Positions 1 through 7,122 of a stretch of DNA of 38,207 nucleotides are shown here, in pieces. The notes beneath the pieces are model-generated. The model was not told the origin of the DNA, ran no database searches, and worked only from the letters and a program-made list of their open reading frames with translations. The DNA is taken from assembly GCA_016788565.1 (NCBI GenBank), contig JAEUSP010000001.1, positions 1 to 38,207 on the forward strand, written 5' to 3'. Positions within the stretch are counted from its first letter, which is position 1. The number at the start of each line of letters is the position of its first letter. Source of the DNA: Chlorobiota bacterium. GTDB lineage: Bacteria > Bacteroidota > Ignavibacteria > OLB7. The translations under genes were made by a program, and so were the position numbers.

Positions 1-2154
1 CGGCGTGTACTCAGCGGTGAAATAGTCGGGGTACTTCTCCTTCAGCGCAAGGCGCAACCAGACGTAGAAGAAATCGGACAGCTCCGAGTAGTGCAGCAAG
101 CCCCCGAAGGGCGGGTCGGTGATGACAAGATCAAGGCTGCCATTTTTAAGTTGCGTCAGCTCCGTGGACGAGCCGCACTGAACATCCGCGCCGCCAACTG
201 GATCACCCGGATAGACTTTTTCGCTCTTGCCTGTGATTTGCGCAGCCAAGGTCACGTCGTGCCGCTTGAGCGTTTCAAGGCTGACGGCATCCCACGGACT
301 TGCTGCCCATTCACGCCCTTCGACCAGAACCTCGCTACACGAAACCCAGTTGCCGCGACCAAGAGCCGGGAAAACGCAGTTCTCGACGACGTTGTTCTTC
401 GGGTGGAAGTTGTTGTTACTCAAATGCGGGGCGAGACAATCCCTGCTGATGTCCCAGAAGCAGAACATGTTCTGGTTCCGCAGGTATTGCTGATACGCGC
501 CAAGAACGAACTCGCGAGTCTTCCAGTCGTAGCTGCCAACCTCGACAATCGCCTTCAGCAGTTGCGCATGCACCAGCAGCTGACGTGGATTAAACATCGT
601 CCACCAGTGGGTGAAGCCGTAGTTCTCACGGATGTCGCTGTTCGCAACCGCAGTCATGAACCCATACGGAACTTCTGAGCGAGGCCAGTAGTCCTTAAAG
701 TCGGCGTCTTTGCGCACCTCCCATTCCGCAAACGCGGCGTCGTATTGCCGGGCGTGCGCAGCGTCGTAGGGGGCGAAGAAGCGACCATTGTAGGACTTGC
801 CCGCCGCATCGCGCTTTGGCGCGTAGCCCTGCACCGCGTAGGCTGCCATTTGTCCGCTTTTCTTGGTTGCCTTGATGGAGTTCATCACATCCTGCACCGT
901 GCCGCAGGATGCGCAAGCGAAGTTAGAGCGCTTCGGCACCGTGCCTTTCTCCGGGGCAAAGGTGAGGTTCGTTTCCGGGCAGGTCACCACCTGCGGCAGC
1001 GGGCCGCGCACCTCCAGCAGGCGGATATTTGCAGCGCGTGCGGCATCCCAGCGTGTGGTTGCGTCCGCGTCGTCCTGGGCCGAGCCACCGTAGGGCTGGC
1101 CGTTGGCATCCTGGTTCGCTTCCCCCGCCAGCCATTGCGGATGCACCAGCAGGCTCAGTTCCACCTTCTTGTTCTTGCCCTTGCCCAGATTCGCCATCGC
1201 GGTGTGGCCGCAGTGTGGGCAGATCACGCCTTTCCTACGGTCGAGCACGGAGTAAGGAGCTTCGGTGGGCGCGACGTAGAACGGCGCGTCGGGAGCCATG
1301 CGCGCGGCTTCTTCCTCCACGTCGAAGGCTTCGCCACACTTGCCGCAGGTGTGTGCCCAGTGCTTGACGGTGAGTGTTTTCACGGCCATCACCGGGCTGG
1401 TCATGATCGGTGTGCGGTGGCCGCAGCCTGTCACCCGGCAAGGGCCATGCTTTGCCCAGAAGGTGTAGATAATCTCGGGGCCTTCGTAGCGGTAGTCCTT
1501 GCGTTGGTCGCGGGGAATTGCCAGCGGGTCGAAGTTGGCGGGCATGGCGTTGTTGGTCGGCAGGTGGGTCCACTTCCCTTTCTCACCTTGCGGGCCGTCG
1601 CAGTAGTAGTACGGCATGATCTGCGGCTTGACCTGGGCCTCGATGTCGGCAAGCAGATTTTTCACCTCCTCCAGATCAACGTTGGCCAGTTCCTGTTTCA
1701 CCACAAACCAGGCAACCGGGTTAAGGTCGTTGCCAACCATCTGCATCCCCAGGCGCGAGCCTTCCACCAGCGTGGTGCCGCCGCCCATGAAGATGTCGGC
1801 CACTTTTAGTTTTTGGAAATTCTTGTTCTTCTGATGGTTGGCGTAGTAGTTGTCCCACACCAGCTTGGCCGCGTGCGAGTGGTCGTCCGGCGCTTTGGTT
1901 GCCGCCGCGATCAGCATCGAGCGGAACACGCTGGACCGCCGCCGCGCCCACCACTTCGACATCTGGTAGATCGGCTTGCCGGCGTTCCCTTCGATGATCG
2001 CCACCTGATTGACCGGCAGGATCGGGAAGTCCACTTCCAGACATGTCTTGGGGCGGTTCGGGTCGTTGAAGTCGACGGTTTCCAGCGCGGCCGCCTTGCC
2101 TGCGCCGACGGCTTTGGCAACTTCTTGTTGGAGTAGTTCTTTTTTGGTGGCCAT
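1..2154 (-). CDS. DUF1156-family adenine-specific DNA methyltransferase (3' end outside window)
   Basis: The reading frame is open from an ATG at 2154 to the left edge (718 codons, no stop), so the C-terminus is missing. The N-terminal part carries a DUF1156-like stretch (FPILPVNQ, then KWWARRR near residues 67-73). The SAM-binding motif I reads DIFMGGGTT at residues 120-128, and the catalytic motif IV, DPPFGG, is at 680-685, typical of amino-methyltransferases. Cysteine pairs at about 270/273, 312/315 and 414/417 fit the Zn-ribbon that COG1743 methylases carry. Such enzymes are expected to methylate adenine in host DNA so that a partner module can tell self from phage. It is the last gene seen in the operon, 11 bp after the PglZ-like gene and downstream of the DUF499 ATPase. 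Family assignment is from recalled motifs; the target sequence is unknown. The order of motif I far before motif IV matches this family. Confidence 0.9.
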   Translation of the reverse strand, partial: MATKKELLQQEVAKAVGAGKAAALETVDFNDPNRPKTCLEVDFPILPVNQVAIIEGNAGKPIYQMSKWWARRRSSVFRSMLIAAATKAPDDHSHAAKLVWDNYYANHQKNKNFQKLKVADIFMGGGTTLVEGSRLGMQMVGNDLNPVAWFVVKQELANVDLEEVKNLLADIEAQVKPQIMPYYYCDGPQGEKGKWTHLPTNNAMPANFDPLAIPRDQRKDYRYEGPEIIYTFWAKHGPCRVTGCGHRTPIMTSPVMAVKTLTVKHWAHTCGKCGEAFDVEEEAARMAPDAPFYVAPTEAPYSVLDRRKGVICPHCGHTAMANLGKGKNKKVELSLLVHPQWLAGEANQDANGQPYGGSAQDDADATTRWDAARAANIRLLEVRGPLPQVVTCPETNLTFAPEKGTVPKRSNFACASCGTVQDVMNSIKATKKSGQMAAYAVQGYAPKRDAAGKSYNGRFFAPYDAAHARQYDAAFAEWEVRKDADFKDYWPRSEVPYGFMTAVANSDIRENYGFTHWWTMFNPRQLLVHAQLLKAIVEVGSYDWKTREFVLGAYQQYLRNQNMFCFWDISRDCLAPHLSNNNFHPKNNVVENCVFPALGRGNWVSCSEVLVEGREWAASPWDAVSLETLKRHDVTLAAQITGKSEKVYPGDPVGGADVQCGSSTELTQLKNGSLDLVITDPPFGGLLHYSELSDFFYVWLRLALKEKYPDYFTAEYTP

Positions 2155-2165
2155 GTAGTGGTTGT

Positions 2166-3161
2166 TTATTTCGTGAGTTCGACGAAGGGTGACAGCATTT
2201 CCAGCAACGAAAGGCCGCCGTGGGCAAGCGTAGGGTAGCCCCCCTGGCTGCGCCATTTTCTGCGGCCCAACGCCAACCGGTGCGCGCCGTGGGGGCTGGC
2301 AAGTTGCAATGCCACGGGCGGAACGAAGGGGCCGGTGTCACCGGTTCCCGCTTTGCTACGCCCGCTGGAAAACGTCTGTTTAAGGAACTGGCCGACCTGG
2401 CCATCGGCATCGGGAAAGTAGCCGGTGGCAGCGTAGCCGTGGTCGGAGGTGATGACCAACCGCCGCCCGGTGGCAAGACGTTCAACAAAGTCCCAAAAGT
2501 CGTTGCTGGATAGCTGCTGCTTGGCCTCGTTGGCCAACTGGGTAAGCCCCTGGCCGGCACCGTAGCTGTGGAGTTTTTCATCGGGCCAGTGATGCCAGAA
2601 TATCCAGTTTTTGGCTCCGGGTATGCTTGCCACCAAGCCTTCGCAGTCCTTCCATGGCAGATTGGTGGATTCGGTTTGTGCTGGTTGCAGCTTGTGTGCC
2701 ATGCCGCCGCCGTTGCTCTGAAGCTGGCTTCGGCTGGCGAAGCCGAGGGCGCGGGCAAATTCGTTGGTTTCGCTGGGAAGCTCGGAGGCAGTTGCGGAGA
2801 CCTCGCGCGGAGTAAATCCACGATTGTTTGCCCCTTGCAGCAGCCAGGGGAGTTCCCGAAGCGAGAGGCCGTCAAGGATCAGGACCGCCTTTGCGCCGAA
2901 GGGTTCGGCCCACAAGCGGGCAAGCCGTTCCGAGGTGCGCTCGACGTTTTCACCGAACGTCTGCCAAAGGTCCCATCCGGTGGCGGAAAGAAAAAGATCG
3001 AGTGTGCCGATACGTCGGTCGCGATTGACAACCTCACTTCCGGCGTTGCCCGGTGCCAATGGTTTTGTGGCGATACCCAGCGTGTATTCGATGATACAAC
3101 GCCATGCATCAGCAGCAGTGTCATGGGTCAGGCGATGTACCTGTTCAGCACTCAGTGTCAT
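2166..3161 (-). CDS. Small PglZ-like alkaline-phosphatase-superfamily protein
   Basis: This 331-residue protein has the key blocks of the PglZ/alkaline phosphatase fold: ILDGLSLRELPWLL (D97, G98, S100, nucleophile region), FWHHWPDE (about 188-195), VITSDHGY (metal-ligand type D240-H241) and a C-terminal LAHGGLSLLEMLSPFVEL (H314), which is the typical PglZ ending. PglZ is a core BREX component that binds metal; in some systems nuclease or phosphodiesterase activity has been shown. Known PglZ proteins are generally much longer, so this is a stripped version holding little beyond the catalytic domain. Its ATG overlaps the stop of the DUF499 ATPase (ATGA at 3158-3161), which implies translational coupling and a matched dose. 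The methyltransferase gene follows 11 bp later. I am confident of the superfamily, less of the subfamily. Confidence 0.82.
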   Translation of the reverse strand: MTLSAEQVHRLTHDTAADAWRCIIEYTLGIATKPLAPGNAGSEVVNRDRRIGTLDLFLSATGWDLWQTFGENVERTSERLARLWAEPFGAKAVLILDGLSLRELPWLLQGANNRGFTPREVSATASELPSETNEFARALGFASRSQLQSNGGGMAHKLQPAQTESTNLPWKDCEGLVASIPGAKNWIFWHHWPDEKLHSYGAGQGLTQLANEAKQQLSSNDFWDFVERLATGRRLVITSDHGYAATGYFPDADGQVGQFLKQTFSSGRSKAGTGDTGPFVPPVALQLASPHGAHRLALGRRKWRSQGGYPTLAHGGLSLLEMLSPFVELTK

Positions 3162-5893
3162 CCGTTCTCCTCCTTCTCAAGGCTCAGCTCGAACGTCATT
3201 CCTTCGGGCAACTTCTTGAGCAATTCTTTGAGTTGCGCGCCGTTGGCAGCAGAGACTTTGATGGAGACCTCGGTGACCTTCGTGGCAGGGCCAATGCCCC
3301 AGCCCTCAATCTTGCCGATAAGGTTCAGCGGCGAGGTGGCAGGGTTCGACAGCGGCGTGCGCGGCTTGGTGGTGCCGCCGTCGTCGCCACCGAAAATACC
3401 AATAGGCGCAGGGGTTGGCGCTGGCGAAATACCGGGCTGGGGATCGTGTACAGCGGGGGGGGGTACTGGATCATCATCGTCGAAGATACTGCCGGCATTT
3501 CCGCCGGCAGCTGGCTGGGGTGTGCCACCAGTGGCAGGCACGGCAGAAGGCAGCAACAGGAGCACTTCTTCGAGATGGCGGCCCGTGAGCGATAGCTTGG
3601 AGCGCAGACGCAGCCACGCTGACTCTTCGATCTCACCTAGATTCGTTTGCAGGAACTCTATGCCACGCAGGTTGATGGCGACCTTGCCCTTGGCGCACAT
3701 GCGCAGCAGGCGTTCCTTCATCGCCGTTTCCCCCAGCCAGGGAATGCAGTCCAGTCCAGCAGGGCGCGGCTCCTGCAGCTCAGTCAGCAGCTTGCCAACC
3801 GATTGATTATTGCTGGCGTATTCGAGCACTACTTCTTCAAATTCTTCCGGTACGAACAGGTTGCTGGTCAGGGCCTGCTCAATCGCTGCTGGAATCTGCG
3901 AACCCTGCTTGTCCAGATGCTCGACGCTGAACCTGCACTGCGCGGGGTCGGCAAAATTCCAGTGTTGCAGCACGGCAAAGCGGTCGAACCGCTTTTTCAG
4001 GTTGTCGCGCAGGGTGTTCTCGAATTCCTTGTGCAGCTTTCTGTATTCGGGATTCTGGCTACTCCACTCCTGCGCCTTCATCTCGGCGCGGGCAAGGATA
4101 AGCAGGTCGCGATCCATGAAAGAGTTAGTGCTGCCTGCACGAGGGAGCAGGAAGCGGACGGTGTTGCGGCGCTTCTGCAGCCGGTTCTTGAGCCAGCAGC
4201 CCAGGGTGGCATTGAGATTGTCGGCTTCCTCGGGCAGCACAAGGATAGGCAGACGGTCATCCCACCTGTCGGGCTGCTCGGTTTCGTCGAGCAGAGTCCA
4301 GGGATCATTGACCCACGATTTCGGCAGTGCAATGACGCGAAAGGCTTTGGTAACTTCATTGCTTCCGGCAATGACGTAGCGCACCTGCTTCGCGAGCTGG
4401 ACCTGATCCGCGCCGTCGGCAAACAGCTTGTCGTTGCGCACGTAGGCCATCAGCTTGGCGCGCGGGTTTTCTTCCTCACGGAACAGCAGTTTGGAACCTT
4501 CCTGATGGATGTTGAAACTGTTCTCGACGATGGTCGCCAGCTCGACTTGGAAGGCGTTGTCATCCACTGGCTTGGCGCGGGTGATATCCAATTGCAACGT
4601 GGCGGGTTCGGCACCGGCAAGGTTGCCGACGGCAATCGAGCGGAGCCACAGTGCTCCGATGATTTCCTGAAGGTGTGGCGCGATATTGGCGTGGTCGAGC
4701 CGTGCTTCCCGCACCGAGATGATGTTCTGCTGCGCCTTCTCGCGCAGCGTGCGGTGGTGCTGGTTGGCAACGGCTTCAAGCAGCGCACCGATGCCCGAGG
4801 TGTCATCGTCCAGCCGAAAGTCGGCGGCGGTAAGCACGGGCACGGCCTCGCCACGGCTCTTGTATAGGTTGGCCAAGATGCGGATCAGGTCGCGCGTTTC
4901 CTGCGCGTCGGTGGCGATCAGCACCTGTTCTTCAAGCAGGCGCAACAGGTGAGGAGCGTAGGGCCACGACTCGGTAAATTCCCGACGCTTGCGCTCCTGC
5001 TCGGCTGGCGGTACGTCGAGCAAACGGAAGGCTTCGGCGACGTGCGGCTCAACCAGCGGTTCGATGGCATCGCTGGCGATCTGCAATCGGTTGTCGAACA
5101 GGCGATGCAGCAGCATGCGGCGGCGATCCTGCTGGATGCGCTCGGCACTGCCGGCCGCCTTGAAGTCGATGGCGACCGGGTTGACGCGATGCACTTGCTG
5201 GTAGGCATCGCTGCCGCCGTTGCGCACCGAGATCACCAGCACCAACAGATCGGGGCGCTGGTTGGCAATCTCCGAAAGAATCTGGATGAAGTTGAATGCC
5301 CAGTTCTTCCACGGGTACTGCTTGGTGTTGGTGAGGCCGTCGTACCATGTCTGGAATTCGTCCAGCAGCAGCATCGTCGGCTTGTTCTCCAGCAGTTCGA
5401 TAATGAGCTTGTCGGACGGAACTTCGGTCTTAGATGCGCCTTGACCTTCCCACTTGCCCTTGATGAACGTGCCCTGTGGGTGATTCTCAAACAGCACGTC
5501 CCACAGGAATTTGTAGCGGTGGCGATGCAGGCTTTCGCCGATCACGTGCATCCCGTCGCGCAGGGCAATCCTGCCGATGCTTGCGTCGGCCAGCGTGATC
5601 GCCCATGTATTAAGCCAAGTATTGGTAGAGGACGGATCGGTCACTGCATGGTACAGCGCGGCCATCAAGTGCGATTTACCGAGGCCGCGCTCACCAATCA
5701 CGACCACGGGGCGACCCTGGTTGGGGCCAACGGCCTTGATGCCTTTCAGCAGGTCGTGCGTGGGATAGGTGATCTCCAGAAACTGCTGGGCGGCGATCTG
5801 GGTCGCGCCAGTGTGCTGGTCGTTGGACAGCTCGATGGCCGTGCCCTTGAGTCGCTTGCCGCGGAATTCTTCTCGTAACGTCAGGTTTAACAT
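3158..5893 (-). CDS. DUF499-family AAA+/P-loop ATPase of a BREX-like defence operon
   Basis: A 911-residue ATPase. The Walker A motif is GERGLGKS (67-74) preceded by a VVVI strand, and the Walker B is MLLLDEF (174-180). The early LKGTAIELSND and the later VLVISVRNGG stretch agree with COG1483/DUF499 proteins. A proline/glycine-rich linker (roughly 800-850) leads to a small C-terminal domain of about 60 residues. In BREX-type and related defence loci such ATPases (BrxC/PglY-like) are thought to form the motor or regulator that works with PglZ and the methyltransferase. Here the gene heads the three-gene core and overlaps the PglZ gene by 4 bp. It starts 15 bp after the stop of a 41-codon remnant. 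A run of nine G (plus strand, 3455-3463) lies in the linker and is a possible slippage site. The exact BREX type cannot be settled from sequence reading. Confidence 0.88.
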   Translation of the reverse strand: MLNLTLREEFRGKRLKGTAIELSNDQHTGATQIAAQQFLEITYPTHDLLKGIKAVGPNQGRPVVVIGERGLGKSHLMAALYHAVTDPSSTNTWLNTWAITLADASIGRIALRDGMHVIGESLHRHRYKFLWDVLFENHPQGTFIKGKWEGQGASKTEVPSDKLIIELLENKPTMLLLDEFQTWYDGLTNTKQYPWKNWAFNFIQILSEIANQRPDLLVLVISVRNGGSDAYQQVHRVNPVAIDFKAAGSAERIQQDRRRMLLHRLFDNRLQIASDAIEPLVEPHVAEAFRLLDVPPAEQERKRREFTESWPYAPHLLRLLEEQVLIATDAQETRDLIRILANLYKSRGEAVPVLTAADFRLDDDTSGIGALLEAVANQHHRTLREKAQQNIISVREARLDHANIAPHLQEIIGALWLRSIAVGNLAGAEPATLQLDITRAKPVDDNAFQVELATIVENSFNIHQEGSKLLFREEENPRAKLMAYVRNDKLFADGADQVQLAKQVRYVIAGSNEVTKAFRVIALPKSWVNDPWTLLDETEQPDRWDDRLPILVLPEEADNLNATLGCWLKNRLQKRRNTVRFLLPRAGSTNSFMDRDLLILARAEMKAQEWSSQNPEYRKLHKEFENTLRDNLKKRFDRFAVLQHWNFADPAQCRFSVEHLDKQGSQIPAAIEQALTSNLFVPEEFEEVVLEYASNNQSVGKLLTELQEPRPAGLDCIPWLGETAMKERLLRMCAKGKVAINLRGIEFLQTNLGEIEESAWLRLRSKLSLTGRHLEEVLLLLPSAVPATGGTPQPAAGGNAGSIFDDDDPVPPPAVHDPQPGISPAPTPAPIGIFGGDDGGTTKPRTPLSNPATSPLNLIGKIEGWGIGPATKVTEVSIKVSAANGAQLKELLKKLPEGMTFELSLEKEENG

Positions 5894-5908
5894 TGATTAC
5901 GCTTTCCA

Positions 5909-6034
5909 TCATTCGTTTTGAGTCTTGGTGGCATCCTCAATTTCTGCGATGCCTTCATCGGTGAATCTGAAGTGTCGGTCTGGCTCGGTGAACGGAGAGT
6001 TAATTATGGGCTGTTCGATAACAACGTTCGGCAT
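5909..6034 (-). pseudogene. N-terminal remnant of a BPTD_3080/type III Res-like restriction helicase
   Basis: A 41-codon frame on the minus strand, too short for usual ORF cut-offs. It reads MPNVVIEQPIINSPFTEP followed by DRHFRFTDEGI. From memory, this closely matches the start of BPTD_3080-type restriction helicases (pattern ENPxINSPFxEPxRHFRFxxxGIT). Similarity stops after residue 29 and the frame ends at TGA (5909-5911). A GGAG lies 6 nt before the ATG at 6034; an upstream ATG at 6046 is also in frame but has no spaced RBS. The DUF499 gene begins 15 bp downstream. The simplest reading is an internal deletion that removed nearly all of a large helicase once encoded at the head of this operon. 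It could instead persist as a leader ORF coupled to the ATPase gene. Identity rests on recalled consensus, not a search. Confidence 0.6.
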
Positions 6035-6126
6035 TCTATGCTCCATGATCCTAAAAAACTACCGGTAAAAAATACGCACCACCCCAACGCTTCCAAAGCA
6101 GAATTTCTGTTTTGTTGCTCCCCTTC

Positions 6127-6834
6127 CTACCCCTCCCCCTTCTGAATCTGCTGAATGCTTTTGATGACTTGGCTCCCTAATTGGCGGGTGTTGAACGGGT
6201 TGTTGTTGGCGTTCAACAGGGGAATCTGGAGTTGATCGGCAAGCTGGCGAAGAACTGGCTTGACTGGCTTGACTGGCTTGACCACCTTGACTCTATCACC
6301 CCCCGTTTCAACCTCTATCGTCCCGTTCTCAAGCTCCCTGATGGTGTACCCGTTGAATGTGACGGCAACCGCTGTGTTGATCTGGCGCTGGCTCTTCGGT
6401 TCGGGCTTCTTCAGTAGGAGGCCAAGATGAATTGCCCGCCTTCCGTTTTTCTCAGCAGACATCAGCTTCTCTGCGTCCTTGAACGGAGCATCCAGAAGAG
6501 TTTCAATCTCCATTTCTTCGTCGTTGATGCGGAGCACGATAACGCGGTCAACCTCTGGAAGCGTCTTGGCATTGAAACTGATGTGGTTACTCCCCTTCTT
6601 CGCTCCAGTGGTCTTTACCGAGATTCGCTCACCTTCCGCGCTCACAACATCATAGCCCCGCTGGTTGACGGTCTCGGCCATTTGGCCGTTGGTGAGAAGA
6701 GCCACATACAGCTCACCGATGCGCCCAATTAAATGCGGTAGTTCGGTGGGTTTTACACCCCATTGAAGTTCACGTTCAAGCCAACTCATAGCTTCACCCA
6801 ACGATTGGATAAGCTGCATCTGTGTTAAGGCCAT
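6127..6834 (-). CDS. Defence-operon protein with possible PD-(D/E)XK nuclease-like fold (DUF6998-like)
   Basis: A 235-residue soluble protein that I only partly recognise. Its best-conserved block is GRIGELYVALL, then YDVVSAEGERISVKTTG (about residues 37-78). A spaced E, D/E and xVKT pattern of this kind occurs in PD-(D/E)XK and Mrr-like nuclease folds and in DUF6998-type proteins. A middle part (VDRVIVLRIND, METL region) is followed by a linker with the tandem peptide KPVKPVKPV encoded by a 9-bp DNA repeat, and a C-terminal segment with LNANNNPFNTRQLG (about 210-222) that resembles a short DNA-binding or oligomerisation region. The ATG at 6834 is the first of the frame. It is the promoter-proximal gene of the defence operon, 92 bp upstream of the helicase remnant, so an effector or accessory role is plausible. 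Catalytic function is inference. Confidence 0.6.
   Translation of the reverse strand: MALTQMQLIQSLGEAMSWLERELQWGVKPTELPHLIGRIGELYVALLTNGQMAETVNQRGYDVVSAEGERISVKTTGAKKGSNHISFNAKTLPEVDRVIVLRINDEEMEIETLLDAPFKDAEKLMSAEKNGRRAIHLGLLLKKPEPKSQRQINTAVAVTFNGYTIRELENGTIEVETGGDRVKVVKPVKPVKPVLRQLADQLQIPLLNANNNPFNTRQLGSQVIKSIQQIQKGEG
6255..6290. repeat. 9-bp tandem repeat inside the nuclease-like gene
   Basis: Three exact copies of CTGGCTTGA (6255-6281) and one diverged copy (6282-6290). On the minus strand they encode a KPV repeat in the linker of the 235-residue protein. Copy-number change would stay in frame because the unit is 9 bp. Confidence 0.8.
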
Positions 6835-6920
6835 ACAGGATTTTGGTTTGTTGTTTTCGCCACAAGGCGCGGTGTTGAGAGAGGGTAACGGTGATAGAAG
6901 TACGCAGGCTGAACCTATGC

Positions 6921-6966
6921 TCGGTGGCTCCGCTCATACTTCGACGTAGCTCAGCATGAGCGGAGG
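6921..6966 (+). repeat. Dispersed hairpin repeat, copy A
   Basis: Contains the family core GCTCATACTTCGACG followed by AGCTCAGCATGAGC. The arms CCGCTCAT and ATGAGCGG form a perfect 8-bp stem. It lies in the 288-bp gap between the divergent defence operon and the GT-C-like gene; the rest of that gap (6835-6920, 6967-7122) shows no gene and must hold both promoters, which I could not pinpoint. Confidence 0.8.
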
Positions 6967-7122
6967 GCCACGTTCGGTAGCTTGGTTGATCCATTTGCAC
7001 ACAAACTTTGAGATACGCCACGCTCTTCTATCACCCTTGAAGTTGCCATGAAATTACACCCTGCATGGGGTTGTTTGCTATTGATTTTTGGACAAACTCA
7101 CATTGTTTCCGCAATTTCCTGA

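Noticed and set aside
745-1809. Long plus-strand open frame (354 codons)
   Set aside because: It lies opposite the DUF1156 methyltransferase, has a His/Val/Gly-rich composition typical of antisense shadows of GC-rich genes, and no domain.
1721-2875. Long minus-strand frame (384 codons) spanning the PglZ and methylase genes
   Set aside because: It is out of frame with both real genes and low in recognisable motifs; both genes it overlaps have strong family signatures.
3647-4867. Plus-strand frame of 406 codons
   Set aside because: Antisense to the DUF499 ATPase, whose Walker motifs are on the other strand.
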